From positions 23,119 through 87,118 of the forward strand of contig NZ_SMSJ01000021.1 in assembly GCF_004355005.1 (NCBI RefSeq): a DNA stretch of 64,000 nt, given 5' to 3'. The DNA comes from Dankookia rubra (GTDB lineage Bacteria; Pseudomonadota; Alphaproteobacteria; Acetobacterales; Acetobacteraceae). A program made the translations under genes and the position numbers. Below are positions 53,888-64,000 of this stretch, piece by piece. Within the stretch, counting starts at the first letter, position 1. The number at the start of each line of letters is the position of its first letter. The notes below the pieces were generated by a model. It was given only the letters and a program-made list of their open reading frames with translations, had not been told where the DNA came from and ran no database searches.

Positions 53888-54370
53888 TCATTCGGCCTGC
53901 AGCGGGCAGACCACCGCCTCCAGCGCCGCTATCAGATCGGCGGGCGCGAGCGCGATCTGCAGGCCGCGCCGGCCGCCGTTCACCACGATCTCGTTATGCG
54001 ACTCGGCACTGGCATCCAGGAAGCAGCGCAGCCGCCGCTTCTGGCCAAAGGGGCTGATGCCGCCGACGACGAAGCCGGTGCTGCGCTCGGCCTTCACCGG
54101 ATCGGCCATCTCGGCCCGCTTGGCCCCCGCCGCCGTGGCCAGGGCCTTCAGCGACAGCCGGGCGTCGGACGGAATGGCGGCGCAGGCGAGCTCCGCCCCG
54201 TCCAGCAGGCAGACCAGGGTCTTGAAAACCCGCTCCGGCGCGATGCCCATGGCGCCGGCCGCCTGCAGGCCGACGGACTCGGCCTCCGGGTCGTAGTCGT
54301 ATTCCAGCAAGCGGAAGCGGATTCCCGCAGCCTCGGCCGCACGGACAGCGGGGGTCTTCTTCGATGCCAT
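53888..54370 (-). CDS. ybaK: Cys-tRNA(Pro)/aminoacyl-tRNA deacylase, YbaK family
   Basis: The product is 160 residues from ATG 54370. It contains SVGLQAAGAMGIAPERVFKTLVCLLDG (in parts), with the catalytic Lys of VFKTL at about residue 50, and RAEMADPVKAERSTGFVVGGISPFGQ with the GGISPFG loop (in parts) that defines YbaK. It hydrolyses mischarged Cys-tRNA(Pro). It lies 28 bp before acuI on the same strand. Confidence 0.94.
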   Translation of the reverse strand: MASKKTPAVRAAEAAGIRFRLLEYDYDPEAESVGLQAAGAMGIAPERVFKTLVCLLDGAELACAAIPSDARLSLKALATAAGAKRAEMADPVKAERSTGFVVGGISPFGQKRRLRCFLDASAESHNEIVVNGGRRGLQIALAPADLIAALEAVVCPLQAE

Positions 54371-54538
54371 GGTGCCGCCGCCTCCCTGTTGCGATCCGCC
54401 GCTGTCTAGCAGCCGCCCGGCCAGCGGACGAGGGCGCGAACCGTTCCGCGGGCCGAAGCAAGCGCAACGGGAACGCGTTCCCCGGCGTTCCCTAGGCATG
54501 CCGGCGCATCGGCGCCGGGCGGAGGAAGGGACCCCCCG

Positions 54539-54994
54539 ATGGTCAAGCTGCGCGTCAACGGCGAGGAGCGCTCCTACGACGGCGACCCCGCCATGCCCCT
54601 GCTCTGGTACCTGCGGGACGAGCTCGCCCTGACCGGCACCAAGTTCGGCTGCGGCGTAGCCGCCTGCGGCGCCTGCACGGTGCACCTGAACGGCGATGCG
54701 GTGCGGGCCTGCGCCACCGCCATGGGCGATGTCGAGGGCCAGGCGGTGGTCACCATCGAGGGGCTGAGCAAGGACGGCATGCATCCCGTGCAGAAGGCCT
54801 GGCGCAGCATCAACGTGCCGCAGTGCGGGTACTGCCAGGCCGGGCAGATCATGCAGGCCGCGGCGCTCCTGCAGCAAACGCCGAACCCGACGGACGAGGA
54901 CATCGACGGCGGCATGCAGGGCAACCTCTGCCGCTGCGGGACCTACCAGCGCATCCGCGCCGCCATCAAGGCAGCCGCCCGGGGGGCCGCGTGA
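54539..54994 (+). CDS. (2Fe-2S)-binding subunit of a molybdenum hydroxylase (IorA-like)
   Basis: The product is 151 residues. Two clusters are present: the plant-type ferredoxin set Cys38, 43, 46 and 58 ([15 protein letters not shown]...RAC) and the helical set Cys96, 99, 131 and 133 ([19 protein letters not shown]). It carries electrons from the molybdopterin subunit encoded next. It resembles isoquinoline 1-oxidoreductase alpha, and the substrate is unknown. Two bases separate it from the large subunit. GAGGAAGG precedes the ATG. Confidence 0.94.
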   Translation: MVKLRVNGEERSYDGDPAMPLLWYLRDELALTGTKFGCGVAACGACTVHLNGDAVRACATAMGDVEGQAVVTIEGLSKDGMHPVQKAWRSINVPQCGYCQAGQIMQAAALLQQTPNPTDEDIDGGMQGNLCRCGTYQRIRAAIKAAARGAA

Positions 54995-54995
54995 C

Positions 54996-57293
54996 ATGAC
55001 CGACATCCGCATCGAAGCACCGTCCCGCCGCCTGCTGCTGCAGGGTGCGGCGGCCGGCGGGCTGCTGCTGGCGCTCCGCCTGCCGCGCGCCCAGGCGGTC
55101 GAGGCCGCGCCCGAGGCCAAGTACGGCGCCGATGCCATGCCGCACGGCGTGGTGAACGACCCGCATGTCTTCGTCTCGATCGCGCCGGACGGGATCGTGA
55201 CGATCTTCTGTCACCGTGCCGAGATGGGCCAGGGCGTGCGCACCGGCATGCCGATGATCGTCGCCGACGAGCTTGACGCCGACTGGGCCAAGGTCCGCGT
55301 TAAGCAGGCGCCGGCCGACGAGCCGCGCTTCGGCAACCAGGACACCGACGGCTCCCGCAGCACGCGGCATTTTCTGCAGCCGATGCGCGAGTGCGGCGCC
55401 GCGGCGCGGCAGATGCTGGAGACCGCCGCGGCGCAGCGCTGGAAGGTGGCGCCCGGGGAGGTCGCGGCGCGCAACCACCAGGTGGTGCACCAGGCGAGCG
55501 GCCGCACGCTCGGCTATGGCGAGCTGGCGGCAGATGCGGCGAAGCTGCCGGTGCCCAACCTGACGTCGCTGAAGCTGAAGGACCCCGCCAGCTTCCGCTA
55601 CATCGGCAAGGGCGAGCTCGAAATCGTCGACGGCTTCGACATCTCGACCGGCCGCGCGGTCTATGGCCAGGACACCACCCTGCCGGGGATGCTCTTCGCG
55701 GTGGTGGCGCGGCCGCCGGTCTTCGGCGCGACGCTCGCCTCGGTCGACGACAGCGCGGCGCGCAAGGTGCCGGGCGTGCTGAAGGTGATGCGGATCGAGG
55801 GCACGCCGCCGCCGGCGAAGTTCCAGCCGCTCGGCGGCGTCGCCGTCATCGCCCGCAACACCTGGGCGGCGATGCAGGGACGCGACGCGCTGAAGCTGAC
55901 CTGGAACGAGGGGCCGCACGCCTCCTACGACAGCGAGGCCTATCGCGCCACGCTGACCGAGACCGCCCGCAGGCCGGCCCGCCGCCTGCGCGACGAAGGC
56001 GATGCCGGCGACGGCCTGGCCAAGGCGGCGAAGCGCGTCACGGCGGAATACTACGCGCCGCACTTGGCGCATGCGCCGATGGAGCCGCCGGCCGCGACTG
56101 CCCGCATCCGCGACGGCGTGTGCGAGGTCTGGACCAGCGCGCAGAGCCCCTATTCGGTCCGCGGCGAGGTCGCCGAGCGTCTCAAGCTGCCGATCGAGAA
56201 GGTGACGGTGAACATAGAGCTGCTCGGCGGCGGCTTCGGCCGCAAGTCGAAATGCGACTACGCGATCGAGGCGGCGGTGCTCTCCCAGGCCATGGACGGG
56301 CAACCCGTGAAGGTGGTCTGGACGCGGGAGGACGATGTCCAGCACGACTATTTCCACACCGTGCAGGTCGACCACCTGGAAGGCGGGCTCGACAAGGAGG
56401 GCAAGGCGACCGCCTTCCTGCATCGCAGCGTCTTCCCCTCGATCGGCAGCATCTTCGCGCCGGACCCGAAGCACGGCCTGACCTTCGAGGTGGGAATGGG
56501 GCTCTACGACACGCCCTTCGCCATCCCCAACCTGCGGATCGAGAACGGCGAGGCCGAGGCGCATGCGCGCATCGGCTGGTTCCGCTCGGTGCTGAACGTT
56601 CCGCACGTCTTCGCCGTGCAGTCCTTCGCGGCGGAGCTGGCGCACGAGGCCGGGCGCGACCCGAAGGACTACCTGCTGGAGCTGATCGGCCCGCCCCGCG
56701 ACCTGAAGCTGCCGCAGGGCACCGAGCCGACGCAGTACTGGAACTACAACGAGGACCCGCGGAAATACCCGGTCGATACCGGCCGGCTGCGGCGGGTGGT
56801 GGAACTCGCGGCGGAGAAGGCGGCATGGGGCCGCAAGCTGCCGTCGCGGCACGGCCTCGGCATCGCCGCGCATCGCAGCTTCGTCACCTACGTGGCGATG
56901 GTGGTGGAGGCGGCGGTGGACGAAAAGGGCGTGCTCTCCGTGCCGCGGGTCGACGTGGCGGTTGATTGCGGCTTCCACGTCAACCCGGAGCGCATCCGCT
57001 CGCAGATCGAGGGCGCCTGCGTCATGGGCATGGGGCTGGCGACCAAGAGTGCCATCACCTTCAAGGGCGGGAAGGTGCAGCAATCCAACTTCACGGACTA
57101 CGAGATCAGCCGCATCGACGACGCGCCGCGCGAGGTGCGGGTGCATATCGTGCCGGCGGGGATCGAGGTGCCGCCAGGCGGGGTCGGGGAGCCGGGCCTG
57201 CCACCCTTCGCGCCGGCGCTCTGCAACGCGATCTTCGCCGCGACCGGCAAGCGGATCCGCGAGCTGCCGATCGGGAGCCAGCTGGCGACCTGA
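54996..57293 (+). CDS. Molybdopterin-binding subunit of a xanthine dehydrogenase-family enzyme (IorB-like)
   Basis: The product is 765 residues. [20 protein letters not shown] is a Tat-like signal, as in IorB and aldehyde dehydrogenases of this group. Mo-cofactor segments are [40 protein letters not shown], and near the end [21 protein letters not shown] (in part), whose Glu in GEPGLPP corresponds to the catalytic base. No FAD subunit is present, which fits the two-subunit IorAB type with a cytochrome acceptor. Substrate unknown. Confidence 0.94.
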   Translation: MTDIRIEAPSRRLLLQGAAAGGLLLALRLPRAQAVEAAPEAKYGADAMPHGVVNDPHVFVSIAPDGIVTIFCHRAEMGQGVRTGMPMIVADELDADWAKVRVKQAPADEPRFGNQDTDGSRSTRHFLQPMRECGAAARQMLETAAAQRWKVAPGEVAARNHQVVHQASGRTLGYGELAADAAKLPVPNLTSLKLKDPASFRYIGKGELEIVDGFDISTGRAVYGQDTTLPGMLFAVVARPPVFGATLASVDDSAARKVPGVLKVMRIEGTPPPAKFQPLGGVAVIARNTWAAMQGRDALKLTWNEGPHASYDSEAYRATLTETARRPARRLRDEGDAGDGLAKAAKRVTAEYYAPHLAHAPMEPPAATARIRDGVCEVWTSAQSPYSVRGEVAERLKLPIEKVTVNIELLGGGFGRKSKCDYAIEAAVLSQAMDGQPVKVVWTREDDVQHDYFHTVQVDHLEGGLDKEGKATAFLHRSVFPSIGSIFAPDPKHGLTFEVGMGLYDTPFAIPNLRIENGEAEAHARIGWFRSVLNVPHVFAVQSFAAELAHEAGRDPKDYLLELIGPPRDLKLPQGTEPTQYWNYNEDPRKYPVDTGRLRRVVELAAEKAAWGRKLPSRHGLGIAAHRSFVTYVAMVVEAAVDEKGVLSVPRVDVAVDCGFHVNPERIRSQIEGACVMGMGLATKSAITFKGGKVQQSNFTDYEISRIDDAPREVRVHIVPAGIEVPPGGVGEPGLPPFAPALCNAIFAATGKRIRELPIGSQLAT

Positions 57294-57609
57294 ACGGTTT
57301 GGAAGGCTGGAGAGGAAAAAGCGTTTCCTCCCCAAACCCCACCTACGTTCTCTGAATCTGGCACTCGCCGCGCGACGGGTACCGACTCCCAGCAATGGAG
57401 GAGGGTTGGACGCCAAAGGCCTTTAGCCGGAGGATACCTCCTCTCTGGCCTTGCCTTGTTGGGCCGCCAATACCGAGCGCACGAAGGTTATACCTTCGTG
57501 CGCCTCAGGCGCCGGGCGCCGTGCCGCCGCACGGCTTGGCCTCGCCGCACCGGCGGCGGGCGCCATTCGGCGCCTCGGCCCTGCGGGCCGCAGGTTGGAA
57601 CTTCCTGCG
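57294..57609. repeat. 316-bp gap packed with inverted repeats (REP-like cluster)
   Basis: This is the only gene-free stretch over 300 bp. It holds at least seven stem-loops: GAGGAAA/TTTCCTC at 57312-57330; AAAGGCCTTT at 57415-57424; GGAGG/CCTCC at 57429-57441; a perfect 12-bp stem (arm GCGCACGAAGGT) with 3-nt loop at 57477-57503; GGCGCC-g-GGCGCC at 57508-57520; GCCGTGC/GCACGGC at 57518-57535; GGCGCC-attc-GGCGCC at 57559-57574; and CCTGCGG/CCGCAGG at 57580-57594. It lies between convergent genes. The density exceeds what one terminator needs and suggests a dispersed palindromic element. Short open frames inside it are not credible genes. Confidence 0.6.
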
Positions 57610-58524
57610 TCAGGTATGATCCGGCTTGCGGCTGCGGATCTCGGCGCCGGCCCAACCCTCGACGACGCGGACCAGCTCGGCCAGGTCCTCGTTGCCCTTG
57701 CCCTGGCTGGCGGCGAAGCGCCAGAGCCGCGCCGCCTGTTCGATCCCCCACATCGGCACGTCGTAGGCCCTCGCCTCATCCAGTCCGAGGCCAACATCCT
57801 TGTCGAGCACGGCGATCGTGGCGCCGAAGCGCAGCTTGCCGCTGAGGATCGCAGGCATGACGTCGCTGCTGGCGAAGCTGCGGCCGGTGCCTGCATTGAC
57901 CATCTCGACCATAGTGTCGGGGTCAAGCCCGGCCTTGGCGCCGAGCGCGAAGGCCTCGAAGGCATTCGCCGTGTTGGCGGCGAAGAGCAGGTTGTTCACC
58001 AGCTTCATCACCTGTCCCTGCCCCGGCTGCTCGCCGAGGACGAAGACCCGCTTGCCGATGCGCAGCAGGAAGGGCCGCAGCGTCTCGACCGCCGCCGGAT
58101 CGCCGGCGACCATCATCGCCAGCGTGCCCGCGCGCGCGCCAGCCGGGCCGCCGCTGATCGGCGAATCGACCATCGCCAGGCCACGCTGCGCCAAGCCTTC
58201 GGCGATGCGCTGGACGGTGGCGCGGCCGATGGTCGACATTTCCGCATGGATGCGGATGGCCTTTCCGTGGACGGTGCCCTCGGGGCCGAGCGCCGCGGCC
58301 TCGCTGACCTTGCCGCTGGGCAGGCAGGCGAAGACGATGTTGGCGGCGTCCGCGACCGCGGCGGGCGAGGCGCAGGCCTTGGCGCCGCGGGCGACGAAGG
58401 GCGCCATGGCCTCGGCGCGCGGGTCGTAGACATGCAGTTGCACGTCGGCGCCGAAGAGCCGCTCCGCCATCGGCGCGCCCATCTGGCCGAGACCGAGGAA
58501 GCCGATATGGGTGAGGTTCGACAT
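57610..58524 (-). CDS. NAD(P)-dependent beta-hydroxyacid dehydrogenase (3-hydroxyisobutyrate dehydrogenase family)
   Basis: The product is 304 residues. The Rossmann motif IGFLGLGQMGAPMAERLFGA is at 7-26, then MVDSPISGGPAGARAGTLAM (substrate loop) and GQGQVMKLVNNLLFAANTA with the catalytic Lys of MKLVNN. It oxidises a short hydroxyacid such as 3-hydroxyisobutyrate or tartronate semialdehyde; which one is open. The ATG shares bases with the upstream SDR stop (ATGA). Confidence 0.92.
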   Translation of the reverse strand: MSNLTHIGFLGLGQMGAPMAERLFGADVQLHVYDPRAEAMAPFVARGAKACASPAAVADAANIVFACLPSGKVSEAAALGPEGTVHGKAIRIHAEMSTIGRATVQRIAEGLAQRGLAMVDSPISGGPAGARAGTLAMMVAGDPAAVETLRPFLLRIGKRVFVLGEQPGQGQVMKLVNNLLFAANTANAFEAFALGAKAGLDPDTMVEMVNAGTGRSFASSDVMPAILSGKLRFGATIAVLDKDVGLGLDEARAYDVPMWGIEQAARLWRFAASQGKGNEDLAELVRVVEGWAGAEIRSRKPDHT

Positions 58525-59279
58525 CAGAGCGTCACCAGGCCGCTATCGACGGGAAGGATGGTGCCGGTGACGATGCGGCTCTCGTCGGAGGCGAGGTAGA
58601 GCACGGCATTCGCCATATCCATCGGCTCGCCGAGGCCGAGCAGGTGCTGGTCGGCCAGGACCTGCATCGCCGAGTTGCCGGCGAGCAGGCCGCGCACGCG
58701 GTCGGTCAGCGTCACGGTCGGGGCAATGGCATTGACCCGGATGCGCTTCGGACCGAACTCGACCGCGAGCGACCGGGTGAGCGAGGCGACGCCACCCTTG
58801 GCCGCGGTGTAGCAATCGCGCCCGGGAAAGCCCATCAGCGCGACGACCGAGGCCATGTTGATGATGGAACCACCGCCGGAGCGGGCCATTTCCGGGATGC
58901 CGAAGCGGCAGCCGAGGAAGGTGCCGTAGAGGTCGAGCTTGATGGCGCGCCAGAATTCCTCGAGCGGCGCCTCCACCACGTTGTTGTCGATGCTGGTGGA
59001 ACCGCCGGCATTGTTGTGCAGCACGTGCAGGCCGCCATAGTGCTGCACGGTGCGGGCGATGGCGCCGGCGATACTCTCGGGTTCGCTCACATCGGTTTGC
59101 AGGAAGATCGCCTCGCCGCCGGCACGGGCGATGCGGTGGGCCGTCTCCTCGCCGGTGGGCGCGTCGATCTCGGCGATGACCACCTTGGCGCCCTCACGCG
59201 CGAACAACTCCGCGGTGCAGCGGCCGATGCCGGTGCCCGCGCCGGTGACGATGGCGGTTTTGCCCTGCAGCCTGGCCAT
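58524..59279 (-). CDS. SDR-family oxidoreductase
   Basis: The product is 251 residues from ATG 59279. TAIVTGAGTGIGRCTAELFA is the cofactor motif; NNAGGS, INMASVVALMGFPG and YTAAKGGVASL give the Asn, Ser, Tyr and Lys of the catalytic set; APTVTLTDRVRGLL follows. Substrate unknown. It is cotranscribed with the beta-hydroxyacid dehydrogenase and possibly with the Bug gene upstream (65-bp gap), which suggests uptake and oxidation of one compound. Confidence 0.92.
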   Translation of the reverse strand: MARLQGKTAIVTGAGTGIGRCTAELFAREGAKVVIAEIDAPTGEETAHRIARAGGEAIFLQTDVSEPESIAGAIARTVQHYGGLHVLHNNAGGSTSIDNNVVEAPLEEFWRAIKLDLYGTFLGCRFGIPEMARSGGGSIINMASVVALMGFPGRDCYTAAKGGVASLTRSLAVEFGPKRIRVNAIAPTVTLTDRVRGLLAGNSAMQVLADQHLLGLGEPMDMANAVLYLASDESRIVTGTILPVDSGLVTL

Positions 59280-59344
59280 TGGCCGTTCCCCCGTGGTTTT
59301 GCCCGACCATGGCAGGAAGCAGCGGAAGCCGGCAAGCCGCGGGG

Positions 59345-60325
59345 CTACTCGAGCGTGACCTTGGCGGCGCGGATGACCTCGCCCCAGCGGACGACCTCGG
59401 CTTGCAGGAAGGCCGCGGTCTCGGCCGGCTTGCGGCCCTCGACGACGAAGCCGAGGTCCTGCAGCCGGGTGGTCATGCCGGGCTCGCGGACAATGCGGGC
59501 GACCTCGGACGACAGTCGCGTGGCAAGGTCCGGCGGCGTCCCAGCCGGGGCCAGCAGCATGCACCAGGAACTGGCGGCGAAGTCCGGCAGGCCGGCCTCG
59601 ATGATGGTCGGCAAGTCGGGGGCGAAAGCCGCGCGTTCCCGCGCCGCTATGCCGAGCGGGCGGATGGCGCCGGCCTCGAATTGCGGCTTGAGTGTGGAGT
59701 AGCTGTCGAAGAGCAGGCCGATATTGCCGGCCATCAGGTCCTGCAGCGCCGGCTGTGTGCCGCGGTAGGGAATGTGCTCCATCTGCGCGCCGGTGCGGAG
59801 CTTGAGAAGTTCCATCGCCAGGTGCGCGGTCGCGCCGATGCCGCTGGAGCCGTAGTTCATCCGGCCCGGGTTCTTGCGGGCATGGTCGAGGTAGTCGCGC
59901 AGGGTCTGGCCGGGCACCTGGCGGCTGCCGGCCAGCACCAGCGGCGCCGAGACCACGAGCGAGACCGGCGCAAAGCTGGCGATCGCGTCGAAGGGCATCT
60001 TGCCGGCCTGCAGCGTGGCATTGGCCGCATGCGCCGGCAGCACCATGACCAGCGTATATCCGTCGGCGGGACTGGTGGCGGCCGCGGCGGCGCCGACGAT
60101 GCTGTTGGCGCCGGGGCGGTTCTCGACGATCACCGGCTGGCCGAAGGCCTTTGCCAGCGGCTCGGCAATCAGGCGGGCGGCAATGTCGGTGGTGCCACCG
60201 GGCGTGTAGGGGACGATGATGCGCAGCGGGCGGGTCGGGTAGTCGGCGGCGCGGGCGGTGGCGGCAGGGCCGAGGCCGGCGGCCAGGATGGCGAGGCCTC
60301 GGCGCGGCAGGAGCGGCTGGTGCAT
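59345..60325 (-). CDS. Bug/TctC-family substrate-binding protein
   Basis: The product is 326 residues. A signal peptide (RRGLAILAAGLGPAATARA) precedes Bug motifs: RPLRIIVPYTPGGTTDIAAR, GQPVIVENRPGANSIVGAAA, RMNYGSSGIGATAHLAMELL and MEHIPYRGTQPALQDLMAGN. It is the third Bug protein of the window and also has no adjacent TctAB. It heads the likely operon with the SDR and dehydrogenase genes. Confidence 0.94.
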   Translation of the reverse strand: MHQPLLPRRGLAILAAGLGPAATARAADYPTRPLRIIVPYTPGGTTDIAARLIAEPLAKAFGQPVIVENRPGANSIVGAAAAATSPADGYTLVMVLPAHAANATLQAGKMPFDAIASFAPVSLVVSAPLVLAGSRQVPGQTLRDYLDHARKNPGRMNYGSSGIGATAHLAMELLKLRTGAQMEHIPYRGTQPALQDLMAGNIGLLFDSYSTLKPQFEAGAIRPLGIAARERAAFAPDLPTIIEAGLPDFAASSWCMLLAPAGTPPDLATRLSSEVARIVREPGMTTRLQDLGFVVEGRKPAETAAFLQAEVVRWGEVIRAAKVTLE

Positions 60326-60429
60326 GGGTGTTTTCCGGACTGGCGATCTGCTGACGCGTGATGCCGGTCGCGGGTTTCGCCGTCCAGCCGCTTGCGCCGC
60401 CGGTCGGCCCTCGCGATCGTCGAACCACG

Positions 60430-60457
60430 CCCGGGCGCGGCCGAAGCCGCGCCCGGG
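60430..60457 (-). terminator. katG terminator hairpin with TTCG loop
   Basis: A perfect 12-bp stem (arm CCCGGGCGCGGC) encloses CGAA on the plus strand, which reads UUCG in the katG transcript, an unusually stable tetraloop. It starts 16 bp past the katG stop. The following sequence has no long T-tract. Confidence 0.6.
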
Positions 60458-60473
60458 TGCCGGTCCTTCGTCC

Positions 60474-62864
<2,391 letters not shown>

Positions 62865-62931
62865 TCAGTGGTCTTGTGGAAGGCTAGCGCCAAGCCAAGC
62901 ATAAATGGAAGCATAGAGCTTCAAAGGACCC

Positions 62932-62948
62932 GATAGGCATTGCCTATC
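62932..62948. promoter_or_regulatory. Putative OxyR/LysR binding site between katG and oxyR
   Basis: The 17-bp perfect palindrome GATAGGCATTGCCTATC lies 20 bp before the oxyR start and 250 bp from katG. It contains ATAG-N7-CTAT, the classic OxyR half-site pair. An autoregulatory or divergent operator is inferred. The gap around it (62885-62965) is more AT-rich than the rest, as expected for promoters. Confidence 0.7.
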
Positions 62949-62968
62949 ACGACAGCGGGGCTGACCCG

Positions 62969-63874
62969 ATGAACCTGCGGGATCTGCGCTACCTTCTGGC
63001 AGTCGCCGAGCACGAGCATATCGGCCGGGCGGCGGAGGCCTGCGGCATCAGCCAGCCGACCCTCTCTGTCCAATTGCGCAAGTTGGAAGAAGCACTTGGC
63101 GTGACCTTGTTCGAACGCAGCAGCAAGGCGGTGACACCGACCGCCGCTTGCGGCTTGCTGATCGACCACGCGCGCGCCGCTGTGGCCGAGGTCGATGCGA
63201 TCCTCGCCGTGGCGCGCAGCCTGCAGGATCCGCTGGCCGGGCGTTTTCGGCTCGGCATCATCCCGACATTGGCACCCTACCTGTTGCCGCTGGTCTTCGC
63301 GCCGCTACGCGATGCGCTGCCGGCGTTGGAGATTGAGCCCTGGGAAGAGCAGACCGAGGTGCTGCTCAAGCGGCTGCGCGGGCATGAATTGGATGCCGCC
63401 CTGCTGGCGACCGATGTGGATGGGCCGGACCTCACCAGCCGGCCGCTCTTCGCCGAACCCTTCCTGGCAGCACTGCCACCCGAGCATCCGCTTGTCGGGC
63501 GGGCGGTGGTAGCAGAAGCGGAATTGGCGTCTGACATTCTGGTGCTGGCCGACGGGCATTGCCTGCGCGATCAGGCGCTGGAGGCTTGTGGGCGCCACGG
63601 CGCGCTTGGCAGTACCTTGCGGGTGGCAAGCCTCTCGACACTGCTCAACATGGTCGCCGCGGGATACGGGACGACGTTGGTTCCAGGGCTTGCCGCGGGA
63701 GCGGCGCAGGATGCGGGGATTGTGTTGCGGCCTCTGGCCTGCCAAGCTAGGCGGACCGTCCGCTTGGTTTGGCGGGCCAGCTTTCCGCGGCGCGCCGCCC
63801 TACAGGCGGTGGGCACAGTTATCTCCGGGCGGCTGCGCGGCTTTGCCGAAGGTGCGGCGAGCGGGATCGTTTGA
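62969..63874 (+). CDS. oxyR: Peroxide-sensing LysR-family regulator OxyR
   Basis: The product is 301 residues. The helix-turn-helix is at 1-60 (LRYLLAVAEHEHIGRAAEAC, GISQPTLSVQLRKLEEALG). The sensor domain carries the redox pair Cys198 and Cys207 in ADGHCLRDQALEACGR, the same spacing as Cys199/Cys208 of E. coli OxyR. Peroxide would oxidise the pair and switch on katG and other genes. It is divergent from katG with a palindromic operator between them. Confidence 0.96.
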   Translation: MNLRDLRYLLAVAEHEHIGRAAEACGISQPTLSVQLRKLEEALGVTLFERSSKAVTPTAACGLLIDHARAAVAEVDAILAVARSLQDPLAGRFRLGIIPTLAPYLLPLVFAPLRDALPALEIEPWEEQTEVLLKRLRGHELDAALLATDVDGPDLTSRPLFAEPFLAALPPEHPLVGRAVVAEAELASDILVLADGHCLRDQALEACGRHGALGSTLRVASLSTLLNMVAAGYGTTLVPGLAAGAAQDAGIVLRPLACQARRTVRLVWRASFPRRAALQAVGTVISGRLRGFAEGAASGIV

Positions 63875-63896
63875 GAGAGCGTCCAGACAGACGGCA

Positions 63897-63926
63897 AAGG
63901 CGCTGGCCCGTTTGGGTCAGCGCCTT
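63897..63926. terminator. Bidirectional hairpin between oxyR and tRNA-Met
   Basis: Nine-base arms AAGGCGCTG and CAGCGCCTT with a partly pairing loop (GCCC/GGGT) lie 22 bp after the oxyR stop and just past the 3' end of the leftward tRNA gene. Confidence 0.6.
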
Positions 63927-63931
63927 GTATT

Positions 63932-64000
<69 letters not shown>

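Noticed and set aside
57477-57503. Attachment site or insertion-sequence end
   Set aside because: No transposase, integrase or target duplication is nearby; the palindrome fits better as part of the hairpin cluster.
57395-57619. Short open frames inside the hairpin cluster
   Set aside because: They translate palindromic repeat sequence in several frames at once; no ribosome site or motif.

Overview
The window is very GC-rich, densely coded chromosomal DNA. Genes run in short operons whose neighbours often share stop and start bases (ATGA, GTGA, TGATG). Gene content points to an alphaproteobacterium, most likely Acetobacteraceae of the Roseomonas type. The evidence is the NDUFA12-MlaD-DUF2155 cluster, PhaR, a DUF2852 protein, an alphaproteobacterial-type initiator tRNA-Met, and many solute-binding proteins without permeases, including three Bug/TctC proteins. 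This taxonomic call is an inference. I see no rRNA, CRISPR array, prophage, insertion sequence or replication origin.

Layout. 1-0.8 kb: 3' part of an SMP-30/gluconolactonase gene. 1.1-5.1 kb: leftward operon of a Pro/Lys-tailed small protein, a Cys-rich protein and a zinc-ribbon/class III cyclase/AAA/TPR protein. 5.4-8.9 kb: polyhydroxyalkanoate locus (phaE-like, phaC-like and thiolase leftward, phaR rightward). 9-21 kb: XRE regulator, LytR_C-like envelope protein, solute-binding proteins, SGNH hydrolase, isocitrate dehydrogenase, OmpA-like protein, racemase and a TetR regulator. 21-30.4 kb: histidine utilisation, with hutU-hutH-hutI, a thioesterase and an outer-membrane protein leftward, and hutF plus a reductase rightward. 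A PAP2 phosphatase and lipid kinase pair with overlapping divergent start codons lies between them. 31-36.8 kb: ELWxxDGT-repeat protein, TRAP binding protein, secreted proteins, CHAP lipoprotein and a two-domain cold-shock protein. 36.9-42.3 kb: FAD oxidoreductase, DsbA-fold isomerase, PhoD phosphatase and a short NrdJ-like protein. 42.5-47.2 kb: NDUFA12, MlaD, DUF2155, MBL hydrolase, serine hydrolase and an acyltransferase. 47.2-47.7 kb: an internally deleted binding-protein pseudogene. 48-51.9 kb: EamA transporter, nuclease-helicase (DUF2075) and an unknown partner. 52-60.3 kb: Bug proteins, AcuI-like reductase, YbaK, a molybdenum hydroxylase pair, and dehydrogenases, with a 316-bp cluster of hairpins at 57.3-57.6 kb. 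60.5-63.9 kb: katG divergent from oxyR with a perfect ATAG-N7-CTAT palindrome between them. The right edge cuts an initiator tRNA-Met.

How genes work together. The pha locus joins acetyl-CoA condensation to a class III-like synthase and its regulator. HutH, HutU and HutI take histidine to formiminoglutamate, and HutF makes N-formylglutamate; the final HutG step is not in the window. KatG and OxyR form a peroxide-response unit. Leads most worth following are the short NrdJ-like protein, the PD-(D/E)xK-DUF2075 operon, the Cys-rich/cyclase-ATPase operon, the overlapping phaE/phaC-like pair and the hairpin cluster. All functional calls come from reading motifs by eye; no database search was run.
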